NCBI GenBank assembly: GCA_001818015.1
Contig: MHJO01000037.1
Coordinates: 3,314 to 25,355, forward strand
Length of the DNA stretch: 22,042 nucleotides
Direction of reading: 5' to 3'
Source of the DNA: Candidatus Harrisonbacteria bacterium RIFOXYD1_FULL_40_9
GTDB taxonomy: Bacteria; Patescibacteriota; Minisyncoccia; UBA6257; XYD1-FULL-40-9
Part shown: positions 6,040-13,458 of the stretch, piece by piece
Layout: each line of letters opens with the position of its first letter
Numbering within the stretch: position 1 is the first letter of the stretch
The notes under the pieces: generated by a model
What the model was told of the DNA's origin: nothing
The model's input: the letters and a program-made list of their open reading frames with translations, nothing else
Databases searched by the model: none
Made by a program: the position numbers and the translations under genes

Positions 6040-7896
6040 ATGAAAGTTGCTGATTTTATCATCAACTACCTTGCGGGTTGCGGAATACGAGAGGTTTTTG
6101 TAGTATATGGTGCCGCGAACGGCGATCTCATTGATGCGTTTACAAGAACTACCGCTATTCGTTATGTAGCGGTTATGCATGAGCAGGCAGGCGGTTTCGC
6201 TGCTGAAGGATATGCTAAAGTAAGCGGAAATTTTGGAGTGGCTATTGCAACAAGTGGACCAGGGGGCGGCAACTTTGTCACCCCAATCCAGAATTGTTTT
6301 TATGATTCTGTGCCATGTCTGTTTATTACCGGGCAGATCAATTCACAATTTCTACGACCTGATCCATGTATTCGACAAATAGGTTTTCAAGAAACCGATA
6401 TCGTAGGTACGGTGAGGGGTATTACTAAGTACGCAGTAATGATTCGTAATCCGATGAACATAAAGTATGAATTGCAAAAAGCTTTGTATCTTATGAAAGA
6501 TGGTAGGCCTGGACCGGTGCTTATAGATATCCCACTTGATGTACAAAAGAAGGATATTGATGACGTGTCTCTTTTGATGAGTTTTAGTCCTCATTCTAAG
6601 GATGACGTACCTGATTACGACATTGAATGCATCGATAAACAAATTGATGAGTGTTGTAAAGATCTTGGGTGTGCTGAGAGACCAGTAATGCTTATAGGCG
6701 GAGGAGTTCGTATTGCTCAAGCAGTAGACGAATTGATTATGTGTGCAGATATATTGAATATACCTGTGTTCCCCACGTGGAATGCGCTTGATGTGGTTAC
6801 ATCAGACCTTCCGTATTACGGGGGAAGGGTGGGAACGTACGGTGGTCCTGGCAGAAATTTTGGCATTCAGAATTCAGATCTTCTTATTGGAATCGGCACA
6901 AGAATTTCTGGAAGGATTACTGGTGGTAATGTGAAAAGTTTTGCACGCGGCGCAAAGAAATACGTTGTTGACGTAGATAAAGCGCTTCTTAGAAGAGAAT
7001 TTCAGCAAGTACCTTGTGATGTGAACATCTATTGTGATGCAAAAGTCTTTCTTGAGCGAATGATTACAAGGATTACCAAATTTCCTATACGTCGTGATTT
7101 TTCGATGTGGCTAAGGAAAGTCATTGATTGGCGTGAAAAATACGATCCCGTAAAGGCTGAGCATTTTAGTAGAGGAGACATTGTTGATCCATACGTGTTT
7201 TTCAGAATTCTCTCAGAAGAAATGAGAGAGCAAGATATTTTAGTAGGGGATTGTGGAGGTAATATTGTTGCAAGCAATCACGCATTTAAGACAAAGCGGG
7301 GACAGAGAAACATCACGAACAATGGCAATTCACCAATGGGTTTCTCGTTCGCTGCATCAATGGGTGCGTGGTTTGCTGCAGAAAAAAATCGTACGGTAGT
7401 GTGCACGATTGGCGATGGTGGTTTCACAATGAATAGCCAGGAAGTTCAAACATTTTTGAATTATGGGGTTGGTGTAAAAACGTTTATTATTGATAATCGT
7501 ATCTACGGAATTACTAAGGCATTTCAGGAAGTCAATTTTAATGGAAGGTCTGAGGCGTGCGGTCCAAAAGGATATAATCCTCCTGATTTCGTGAGGCTGT
7601 GCGGAAAAGGTTACGGCATGAGAACATTTGTCATTGAAAGAAATTCCCATATACGATTGATTATAAGAGAAGTATTGAACACAGAGGGTCCGGTTGTATG
7701 TGTTGTGCAGTGCAGTGAGTATCATACATATGAACCAAAAATTGTGGGGTGGAAAACACCTATCGAAGATATGTACCCATATCTTTCTCGTGAGGAATTT
7801 AAGGCAAATATGATCATTGATCCATTGCCTGGGTGTGGGTGGGAAGATCCCGAGATGCCTAAGGGCAGTGAGGGATCAGAGAGGGAATCGAGATAG
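6040..7896 (+). CDS. Thiamine-diphosphate enzyme, acetolactate synthase/YerE-like
   Basis: 618-residue ThDP-dependent enzyme of the acetolactate synthase group, with three domains: N-terminal pyrimidine-binding domain with the catalytic glutamate (E48 in MHEQAGG), a middle domain (about 210-350), and the C-terminal pyrophosphate domain with GDG (458-460) and N486. The family joins a two-carbon unit from pyruvate to a carbonyl acceptor. In glycan loci a known relative is YerE, which adds acetaldehyde-level carbon to a 3,6-dideoxy-4-ketosugar nucleotide. The upstream ColD-like dehydratase would make such an acceptor. The start is ATG 6040, with GGGAG at 6029-6033; ATG 6022 has GGAGG only one base away, and the longer in-frame extension covers the promoter. 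No ilvC, ilvD or small-subunit gene is nearby. Plain acetolactate synthase remains possible. Confidence 0.82.
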   Translation: MKVADFIINYLAGCGIREVFVVYGAANGDLIDAFTRTTAIRYVAVMHEQAGGFAAEGYAKVSGNFGVAIATSGPGGGNFVTPIQNCFYDSVPCLFITGQINSQFLRPDPCIRQIGFQETDIVGTVRGITKYAVMIRNPMNIKYELQKALYLMKDGRPGPVLIDIPLDVQKKDIDDVSLLMSFSPHSKDDVPDYDIECIDKQIDECCKDLGCAERPVMLIGGGVRIAQAVDELIMCADILNIPVFPTWNALDVVTSDLPYYGGRVGTYGGPGRNFGIQNSDLLIGIGTRISGRITGGNVKSFARGAKKYVVDVDKALLRREFQQVPCDVNIYCDAKVFLERMITRITKFPIRRDFSMWLRKVIDWREKYDPVKAEHFSRGDIVDPYVFFRILSEEMREQDILVGDCGGNIVASNHAFKTKRGQRNITNNGNSPMGFSFAASMGAWFAAEKNRTVVCTIGDGGFTMNSQEVQTFLNYGVGVKTFIIDNRIYGITKAFQEVNFNGRSEACGPKGYNPPDFVRLCGKGYGMRTFVIERNSHIRLIIREVLNTEGPVVCVVQCSEYHTYEPKIVGWKTPIEDMYPYLSREEFKANMIIDPLPGCGWEDPEMPKGSEGSERESR

Positions 7897-7903
7897 AGAG
7901 AAT

Positions 7904-7936
7904 AAAGGAGCTTACGGGCTCCTTTTGTATTTTTAA
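7904..7936 (+). terminator. Rho-independent terminator
   Basis: AAAGGAGC (7904-7911) pairs perfectly with GCTCCTTT (7918-7925) around TTACGG, followed by an interrupted T-rich run. It ends the ThDP gene. Confidence 0.8.
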
Positions 7937-7969
7937 ATAATTGTGGTTAAATGATGTCATATAGAAACC

Positions 7970-8968
7970 ATGATTATAACTCGAACACCATTTAGAATGT
8001 CATTTTTTGGAGGAGGCACTGATTATCCTGCATGGTATGAAAAGCATGGGGGCGCCGTTCTTTCTGTAACCATTAATAAATTTTGCTACATTACTTGTCG
8101 TTATCTACCGCCTTTCTTTGATAATAAATACCGTTTTGTGTGGTCAAAAATAGAACTTGCAAAAAATATCGATCACATTCAGCATCCGGCGTTTTCTCAT
8201 ATCGTAAGATTTACAGATATTGAAAAAGGGATAGAAGTGCATCATGATGCAGATCTTCCATCACGATCAGGGCTGGGTTCAAGCTCTTCTTTTACGGTGG
8301 GATTACTTCATGCACTGAACGCTCTTAAGGGGAAGGTCATCACAAAGCGTCAATTGGCTCTTGACGCAATTCATGTTGAGCAAAAAATAATGAAGGAGAG
8401 CGTGGGATCTCAGGATCAAGTTGCTGCTGCGTTTGGAGGACTGAATAAGATTGAATTTGGGGGATCTCATACTTTGTCGGTGAATCCTATTACTATAGGC
8501 CACGAAAGACTTAATGAGCTTCAAAATCATCTCATGTTATTCTTCACGGGTCTCTCAAGAAATGCATCAGAAATTGCAATTCATCAAATTAATAATATTG
8601 AAAGGAAGACTGATGAACTCCATCTTATGAGGGAAATTGTTGATCAAGCTACTGACATCCTTACTTCTTCGGATAATTTAGAGGAATTTGGAGTATTACT
8701 TCATGAGACATGGAAATTAAAACGAGGCTTATCGTTAAGTATCACAACGCCATTTATTGATGAAATATATGAAGCGGGTATGAGTGCAGGTGCTTCTGGT
8801 GGTAAATTGTTGGGGGCAGGAGGGGGGGGATTTATGCTTTTTTTTGTAAAACCAGAATCACAGCCACACGTGCGAGAAAAATTAAAGAATCTTCTTTATG
8901 TGCCATTTCGTTTTGACGGAGTAGGCAGTCAAATAGTATACTACTCTTCTTCCGAAGATAGTCAGTAA
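7970..8968 (+). CDS. GHMP sugar kinase, HddA-like
   Basis: 332-residue GHMP kinase closest in pattern to D-glycero-alpha-D-manno-heptose-7-phosphate 1-kinase (HddA). Motif 1 is the N-terminal RTPFRMSFFGGGTDYP (residues 5-20), the phosphate-binding motif is GLGSSSS (101-107), and motif 3 is GASGGKLLGAGGGG (274-287). It should phosphorylate the anomeric carbon of a sugar or sugar phosphate in the cytoplasm. A nucleotidyltransferase follows 7 bases later, as in GDP-heptose pathways, but no GmhA or GmhB is in the window. ATG 7970 has no SD; a TATAGA hexamer lies four bases upstream, so a leaderless transcript is possible. The exact sugar is uncertain, since HddA relatives also act on other hexoses. 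Confidence 0.83.
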   Translation: MIITRTPFRMSFFGGGTDYPAWYEKHGGAVLSVTINKFCYITCRYLPPFFDNKYRFVWSKIELAKNIDHIQHPAFSHIVRFTDIEKGIEVHHDADLPSRSGLGSSSSFTVGLLHALNALKGKVITKRQLALDAIHVEQKIMKESVGSQDQVAAAFGGLNKIEFGGSHTLSVNPITIGHERLNELQNHLMLFFTGLSRNASEIAIHQINNIERKTDELHLMREIVDQATDILTSSDNLEEFGVLLHETWKLKRGLSLSITTPFIDEIYEAGMSAGASGGKLLGAGGGGFMLFFVKPESQPHVREKLKNLLYVPFRFDGVGSQIVYYSSSEDSQ

Positions 8969-8975
8969 CTATTTC

Positions 8976-9689
8976 ATGAACAAATATACCAAAAACACAG
9001 ACGTAGTCATCTTGTGTGGGGGCAAGGGCACTCGTCTCGGCGCTCTCACGGAAAAAATCCCAAAGATACTTATTCCTATAAAAGGAAAGCCATTTCTTGA
9101 AGTTTTATTAGAAAGGCTGAGCGCCGAGGGATATAAGAGATTTGTGCTGTGCGTGGGGCATCTAGGTAAAGAGATTGCGAATTACGTTAAAAATAAAAGA
9201 CACAAAGGAAGGCACGATATCGATATTCTTATTTCTTCGGAAGAAGAGGCGATGGGAACGGGTGGAGCAGTGAAAAATGCTGAATCTCTTATTCAAAGTG
9301 ACCCATTTATTGTAATGAATGGAGATATGATTTTCGATATGAAGCTTTGTGCGCTTGAAGATTTTCACATATCCTTAAAAAGCTCTCTTTCTATTGTGAT
9401 TACTCATGATCCTGAGCGCAAGGACTCTGGTAATGTATTAGTGGATCAAAATAATAAAATTATAAGTTTTGCAGAAAGAAATTCGAAGGAGGGAGGGTTT
9501 ATGAGTGCCGGAATTTATGTCATGAATAAAAGTTTATTGAAGAACATGGATCATGTTCCCTTTTCTCTGGAATATGATTTTTTCCCGGTTGTTATAAAGC
9601 GTGTAGCGTGTTTTGGATTTATGAAGCCGGGGCTTTTTATAGATATCGGAACTCCGGATCGCTATAGAAAGGCTAATGAAATAAATTGA
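8976..9689 (+). CDS. Sugar-1-phosphate nucleotidyltransferase, HddC-like
   Basis: 237-residue nucleotidyltransferase. It has the signature GGKGTRL (15-21) with the following PKILIPI lysine motif, GTGGA (94-98), NGD (115-117, metal-binding aspartate) and a C-terminal FIDIGTPDRY. It would join NTP to a sugar 1-phosphate and release pyrophosphate. The short length and the kinase immediately upstream resemble HddC, the GDP-D-glycero-D-manno-heptose synthase, but the nucleotide cannot be read from the sequence. It has no SD. The stop TGA (9687-9689) lies inside the candidate -35 element (TTGACT) of the next gene. Confidence 0.83.
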   Translation: MNKYTKNTDVVILCGGKGTRLGALTEKIPKILIPIKGKPFLEVLLERLSAEGYKRFVLCVGHLGKEIANYVKNKRHKGRHDIDILISSEEEAMGTGGAVKNAESLIQSDPFIVMNGDMIFDMKLCALEDFHISLKSSLSIVITHDPERKDSGNVLVDQNNKIISFAERNSKEGGFMSAGIYVMNKSLLKNMDHVPFSLEYDFFPVVIKRVACFGFMKPGLFIDIGTPDRYRKANEIN

Positions 9690-9714
9690 CTTTCCGTTAT
9701 AAAGCTTATATTCT
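9686..9714 (+). promoter_or_regulatory. Candidate promoter for the panB-like gene
   Basis: TTGACT (9686-9691), 17 bp spacer, TATTCT (9709-9714), about 37 bp before the GTG start. The -35 box overlaps the stop codon of the preceding gene. The hexamers match those before the radical SAM and ThDP genes. Confidence 0.5.
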
Positions 9715-9751
9715 CATAGGAGTTTTCTTTACAAATAAAGGAGAGATCTTT

Positions 9752-10708
9752 GTGGAAAAACCAATAATAGAAGGGAAGACGCCAGGCGTGAAGCTTGATA
9801 GAGAGCGTATTACTGTTGTCACGCTTAAAGAAATGAAGAAAAGAAATGCGCTTGTGGCTGCCCTTAGTATTTATGATTTTCCCTTTGCTCAATATGCAGA
9901 TCAAGCAGGAATAGATGTTATTATTGTCGGCGATTCGTTGGGCATGACACTACTTGGATATAAGAACACGTTGCCAGTTACGATGGATCAAATGATTAGT
10001 CATGCGAGTGCTGTACGTCGCGGTACCGATAGGATTTTTGTGGTGGGCGACATGCCTTTTATGTCATATCAAGCTTCCGACGAAGAGGCGGTACGAAATG
10101 CTGGCCGATTCATTAGCGAAGCGGGATGTGAGGCGGTAAAGTGTGAAGCGAGCAAGAAGCTTCTTGCTCGAATAAAGGCAATCGCAAACGCCGAAATTCT
10201 GGTGATGGGGCATATTGGTCTTAATCCTCATAAAATTCACGAAATGGGTGGATATCGTATTCAGGGCAAAACTCGCGAAAGCACAATAGAGCTTCTTGAA
10301 ACTGCGTATGCGCTTCAGAATGCTGGGGTTTTCGCGCTACTTCTTGAGGGAGTTACTGAAGAAGTAGCTCAGATAATTTCTGAAAATCTGGAGATACCCG
10401 TGTATGGAATAGGGTCGGGTAGATATCTCGATGGACAGCTTCTTATTGGTCACGATCCTATGGGAATGTATTCAGGATTCAAAAAGATGCCGATTTATAT
10501 CAAACAATATCGTGTTACCGAGAAAGATATTGGAAAGACTCCTGGTGATGTGATTAGGGGAAAAATGACAGAATACGTTGACGAAGTGAAAGAAAGGACT
10601 TTCCCTGGAGAAAAGAATGTTCATAAGGTTCGTGCCGATGAATTTGATGCAATTAAGGAAGAACTTATTGGGCTAGGACTTGTAAAAAGAGCAAATCTAT
10701 TGGTCTAG
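9752..10708 (+). CDS. panB: 3-methyl-2-oxobutanoate hydroxymethyltransferase homologue (PanB family)
   Basis: 318-residue PanB homologue. PanB moves a hydroxymethyl group from 5,10-methylene-tetrahydrofolate to alpha-ketoisovalerate, giving ketopantoate. Every key residue has a counterpart: VGDSLGM (D61, S62), GDMPFMSYQ (D100), VKCE (K130, E132), MGHIGLNP, GGYRIQGKT, the catalytic glutamate E199 in LLEG, and GIGSGRYLDGQ. It lacks the EDKXXXXXNS motif of PEP mutase. The start is GTG 9752, with AAGGAGAG at 9738-9745; the in-frame TTG at 9686 is the promoter -35. An extra ~18 residues precede the usual start, and it has a ~40-residue charged tail. No panC, panD, ilvC or ilvD is present, so a role in glycan building is possible, though a stray pantothenate gene cannot be excluded. 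Confidence 0.88.
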   Translation: MEKPIIEGKTPGVKLDRERITVVTLKEMKKRNALVAALSIYDFPFAQYADQAGIDVIIVGDSLGMTLLGYKNTLPVTMDQMISHASAVRRGTDRIFVVGDMPFMSYQASDEEAVRNAGRFISEAGCEAVKCEASKKLLARIKAIANAEILVMGHIGLNPHKIHEMGGYRIQGKTRESTIELLETAYALQNAGVFALLLEGVTEEVAQIISENLEIPVYGIGSGRYLDGQLLIGHDPMGMYSGFKKMPIYIKQYRVTEKDIGKTPGDVIRGKMTEYVDEVKERTFPGEKNVHKVRADEFDAIKEELIGLGLVKRANLLV

Positions 10709-10722
10709 TCTAGGGAATTATT

Positions 10723-10752
10723 AAACCTCCGTTACAGGAGGTTTTGTTTTCT
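10723..10752 (+). terminator. Rho-independent terminator
   Basis: AAACCTCC (10723-10730) pairs with GGAGGTTT (10737-10744) around GTTACA, followed by TTTTG and TTTT. It lies in the 98-bp gap between the panB homologue and the convergent methyltransferase. Confidence 0.8.
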
Positions 10753-10806
10753 AAAAAAGAGTCACGAGGTGGGACTTATTGGGTTTTTATGACTTGGAAT
10801 TAAGCC

Positions 10807-12081
10807 CTATTCAATAATCTTTACTTCTGGGAGGGGTATAATGAATTTCGATTTAAGTCCTCGATCACGAAGTTTTTTAATAAGGGTATCGGCGATATGC
10901 CACGAAAGAAGTAGGGCGTATTCGGGCTGTTCTTCAAAAAGTCTTTTTTCATCTACAACAGGAATATGTGTACCTGGCGAGAAAAGCCCAAGTTTAAGAG
11001 AACTTGATTGTTCAGCGAGGTAGGGGATTAAGAGTGGATCTATGTGGCAATAGTTAAGGACGGGACTTGATCGTCCAGGGGAACCCACTCCTGCAGTTGT
11101 TTTTCCAGCAAGTTTCAATTCGCATAAAAGCTTTACTAGGGTAAGCCGTGAAAGTTCAACGCGTTCTTTAAATTTCTTATAAGTAGACGGCTTATATAAG
11201 CCTGCCTTCTCCTCATTTTTAATGAGTCGATTTACCTCTTGCGAAGCCTTGAGGTTTTTGCCTTTTGTAGCGAATACACGAATTGATCCTCCTGATGAAG
11301 CGATTCGTTCGGCATCGGTAAGAGTAAATCCAAACTTTTTAAAAAGAACCTGCAGTGGTTTCAGTGAATAGAAGCGTAAGTGTTCATGATACATTGTATC
11401 GTACTGAGCTTTTTGAATGGTATCGAGAAGATATTGTGATTCTGATATAAATACTCCTTTTTTTGGAAGCAGAGTATCGAGTCCCCTCATGAAGGAAGAG
11501 AGATTATTTATATGAGCAAAAACATTTGTTGCAATGACAACTGATGCTTGGCCATATTTTTTTACGACTTCTTCGGCGACTTTTTCAGAGAAAAATTTAT
11601 TAATAGTGGGGATGCCATTCTCTTGAGCTATTTTGGCAACATCAGTTGGTTCGATGCCTACAACTTTCATCCCTTCGTTTTTGAATTGCTGAAGCGCAGT
11701 TCCATCATTTGAACCTATGTCAACAATTAAAGATCCTTGCTTGAGTTTAAACTTTTTGATGGTGGATTCTGCGAGTATTTTGAAATTATCAACAAGCATT
11801 TGCGTGATGCCAGTGCGATATGGATATTTTTTATGAAATACGATCTGAGGAGGAGGAACGAAATCAAGTTGCACTAAGCCGCAACTAATGCAACGAACAA
11901 CATTAATAGGGTAATGAATCTCTTCCTCTTTTACTTCTTGTGCGTTCGGAAGAAGATCACAAGGAGGCTGGTGATCTAAATTAATAATAGTTTCTAGACT
12001 TGGTTTGCCACAAATTTGGCAATTATTGAGTATTCCAAGAGGATTTTCATCTTGGCTCTTTTGTTTTTTATTTTCCATCAT
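10807..12081 (-). CDS. NDP-sugar C-methyltransferase (TcaB9/TylCIII/NovU type)
   Basis: 424-residue, three-part enzyme. An N-terminal zinc-binding domain has CQIC (C21, C24) and CISC (C64, C67). A class I SAM domain has VDIGSNDGT (120-128). The C-terminal domain contains AGVGSPGRSS. The residues used by TcaB9 to deprotonate C3 of a 4-ketosugar nucleotide all seem present with the same spacing: H190 in NVFAH, then Y231, E233 and H234 in YHEHL. It should therefore put a methyl branch on carbon 3 (or 5) of a keto-deoxysugar nucleotide. Adjacent ATGs at 12081 and 12078 are both possible starts; there is no SD. A TATTAT -10 seven bases upstream suggests a leaderless message. It is transcribed against its neighbours. 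Confidence 0.87.
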   Translation of the reverse strand: MMENKKQKSQDENPLGILNNCQICGKPSLETIINLDHQPPCDLLPNAQEVKEEEIHYPINVVRCISCGLVQLDFVPPPQIVFHKKYPYRTGITQMLVDNFKILAESTIKKFKLKQGSLIVDIGSNDGTALQQFKNEGMKVVGIEPTDVAKIAQENGIPTINKFFSEKVAEEVVKKYGQASVVIATNVFAHINNLSSFMRGLDTLLPKKGVFISESQYLLDTIQKAQYDTMYHEHLRFYSLKPLQVLFKKFGFTLTDAERIASSGGSIRVFATKGKNLKASQEVNRLIKNEEKAGLYKPSTYKKFKERVELSRLTLVKLLCELKLAGKTTAGVGSPGRSSPVLNYCHIDPLLIPYLAEQSSSLKLGLFSPGTHIPVVDEKRLFEEQPEYALLLSWHIADTLIKKLRDRGLKSKFIIPLPEVKIIE

Positions 12082-12082
12082 A

Positions 12083-12118
12083 CTGAGAATAATACTCAGA
12101 TTTCTTGAGCTTTTGCAA
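12083..12118 (-). promoter_or_regulatory. Candidate promoter/operator of the C-methyltransferase gene
   Basis: On the minus strand, TTGCAA (12113-12118), 18 bp, TATTAT (12089-12094). The -10 ends 7 bases before the first ATG, so transcription would begin at about the start codon. The -10 sits between the arms of a small inverted repeat, CTGAG (12083-12087) and CTCAG (12095-12099), which could be an operator or chance. Confidence 0.4.
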
Positions 12119-12189
12119 GGTCTTGTGATAAGTGGACGACCCCGGCTTTTTATGATACTTTAAATTCGAAATCTATCTATATAAAAAAT

Positions 12190-13419
12190 ATGAAAATAGG
12201 TATTGTATGTTTTAATTTCTTTATTGCGGGAGGCGCTCGTCTTGCGCTCGATCTAGCGAAATCTTTGGGGAAACTTGGCCATAAGGTAGTGATTTATACT
12301 CCGGATAATAAAGCTGAATCCTATCGTGATATTATGGCTGGACTTGATATTAAAATTATTAAACCGCGATTTTCCATCACCGCGTTTTCGAGTAAAAAAC
12401 CACGAACCTTTGTTGGTTGGATTATTAAAAAAATACGCGAGGAGGTTGGATTTTTAAGCGCTGCAAGGAAAATTGTAAGTGCTATGGAGTCTGATTTTGA
12501 CATTGTGAGTGTGCATGATTCTTCCTATGTAGTGGGATATCTTTACAAGAGAAAGCTTAATCCTCGGACCCGTGTTATTTGGAATGTGAATGGCCAACCA
12601 TTTCTTTATATCTCAAGAAACAACTTTCTTATTGATATAGTTGGCAGAATATATCATTGGACAAGAGGATTCTTTAATAAAAAGTATTTGCGGGCAGTTG
12701 ATGAATCAATTGTTCTTGATACTTATAATAAACAATGGCTTGAGAAGTATGGAGTGAAAAATATTTCCATAATTCGAGGAGGTATAGATTTCGGAAAATT
12801 TTATGCGCCTGTCAAAGACTTTACTAAGAAAGCTACAAATAAATCTGTGAAGCTTTTTGCTCTTGGAGCGCTTAATCCTTATAGACGTTTTGAGGATGTT
12901 ATTATGGCGATTTATTATCTAAGGCAGTGGGGATATAACGCCGAAGCGGAAATCATTTGTAATAATATTTGGCATGAAGATGGTGTAAGAGATAATCTTA
13001 TCTCGTTAGTACAAAAACATCATTTAGAAAATGCAGTGCGATTGCATTTTACAGGAGTTCCTGATGAAGAATTGCGTCGTACTTATAGTAATAGCGATGT
13101 TTTTGTGCAGGCAGTGTATGTTACTCCTCCTGGTAATCATGGATGGGGACTTGTGAATTTTGAAAGTATGGCAAGTGGTTTGCCTCTTATTGTGTGTCGG
13201 GCCTCAACTGCAACAGAAGTTTTGGAAGATAATAGAACTGCTCTCTTTGTAGATCCCCTAAGTCCTGAGCAAATTGCTCGTAAAGTGGAGTCTCTTATTC
13301 TAAATCCAAAACTTTATAAAGAGATCGCACTCGCGGGACAGAGTTTTGTGAAAAATAATCTATCATGGGAGAAGTATGCCCAAGAGGTACTTGAAGTATT
13401 TAAGGCGTCTCAAAAGTGA
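12190..13419 (+). CDS. Glycosyltransferase family 4 (first of a tandem pair)
   Basis: 409-residue GT-B glycosyltransferase. The N-terminal half begins with a short strand and a glycine-rich acceptor loop (FIAGGARLALDLA). The C-terminal half has the GT4 donor region: ALGALNPYRRFED (about 223-235) and GWGLVNFESMASGLPLI, with E325 as the distal glutamate. The usual first glutamate of the EX7E pair is a histidine, a frequent change in bacterial GT4 enzymes. It probably adds a sugar to a lipid-linked glycan at the inner face of the membrane. There is no SD; TATAAA (12180-12185) lies four bases before the ATG. The next gene is a clear paralogue. Confidence 0.85.
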   Translation: MKIGIVCFNFFIAGGARLALDLAKSLGKLGHKVVIYTPDNKAESYRDIMAGLDIKIIKPRFSITAFSSKKPRTFVGWIIKKIREEVGFLSAARKIVSAMESDFDIVSVHDSSYVVGYLYKRKLNPRTRVIWNVNGQPFLYISRNNFLIDIVGRIYHWTRGFFNKKYLRAVDESIVLDTYNKQWLEKYGVKNISIIRGGIDFGKFYAPVKDFTKKATNKSVKLFALGALNPYRRFEDVIMAIYYLRQWGYNAEAEIICNNIWHEDGVRDNLISLVQKHHLENAVRLHFTGVPDEELRRTYSNSDVFVQAVYVTPPGNHGWGLVNFESMASGLPLIVCRASTATEVLEDNRTALFVDPLSPEQIARKVESLILNPKLYKEIALAGQSFVKNNLSWEKYAQEVLEVFKASQK

Positions 13420-13458
13420 TCGAAGGGTGGTTCTTTTTATTTCTCTTACTATAAAACT

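Noticed and set aside
9686..9751. In-frame TTG extension of the panB-like gene
   Set aside because: It overlaps the previous stop and a promoter-like element; GTG 9752 has AAGGAGAG at good spacing.
6040..10708. Phosphonate pathway (PEP mutase plus phosphonopyruvate decarboxylase plus nucleotidyltransferase)
   Set aside because: The superficially similar trio fails: the 9752 protein has PanB residues and no EDKXXXXXNS motif, and the ThDP protein is a full-length acetolactate-synthase type.
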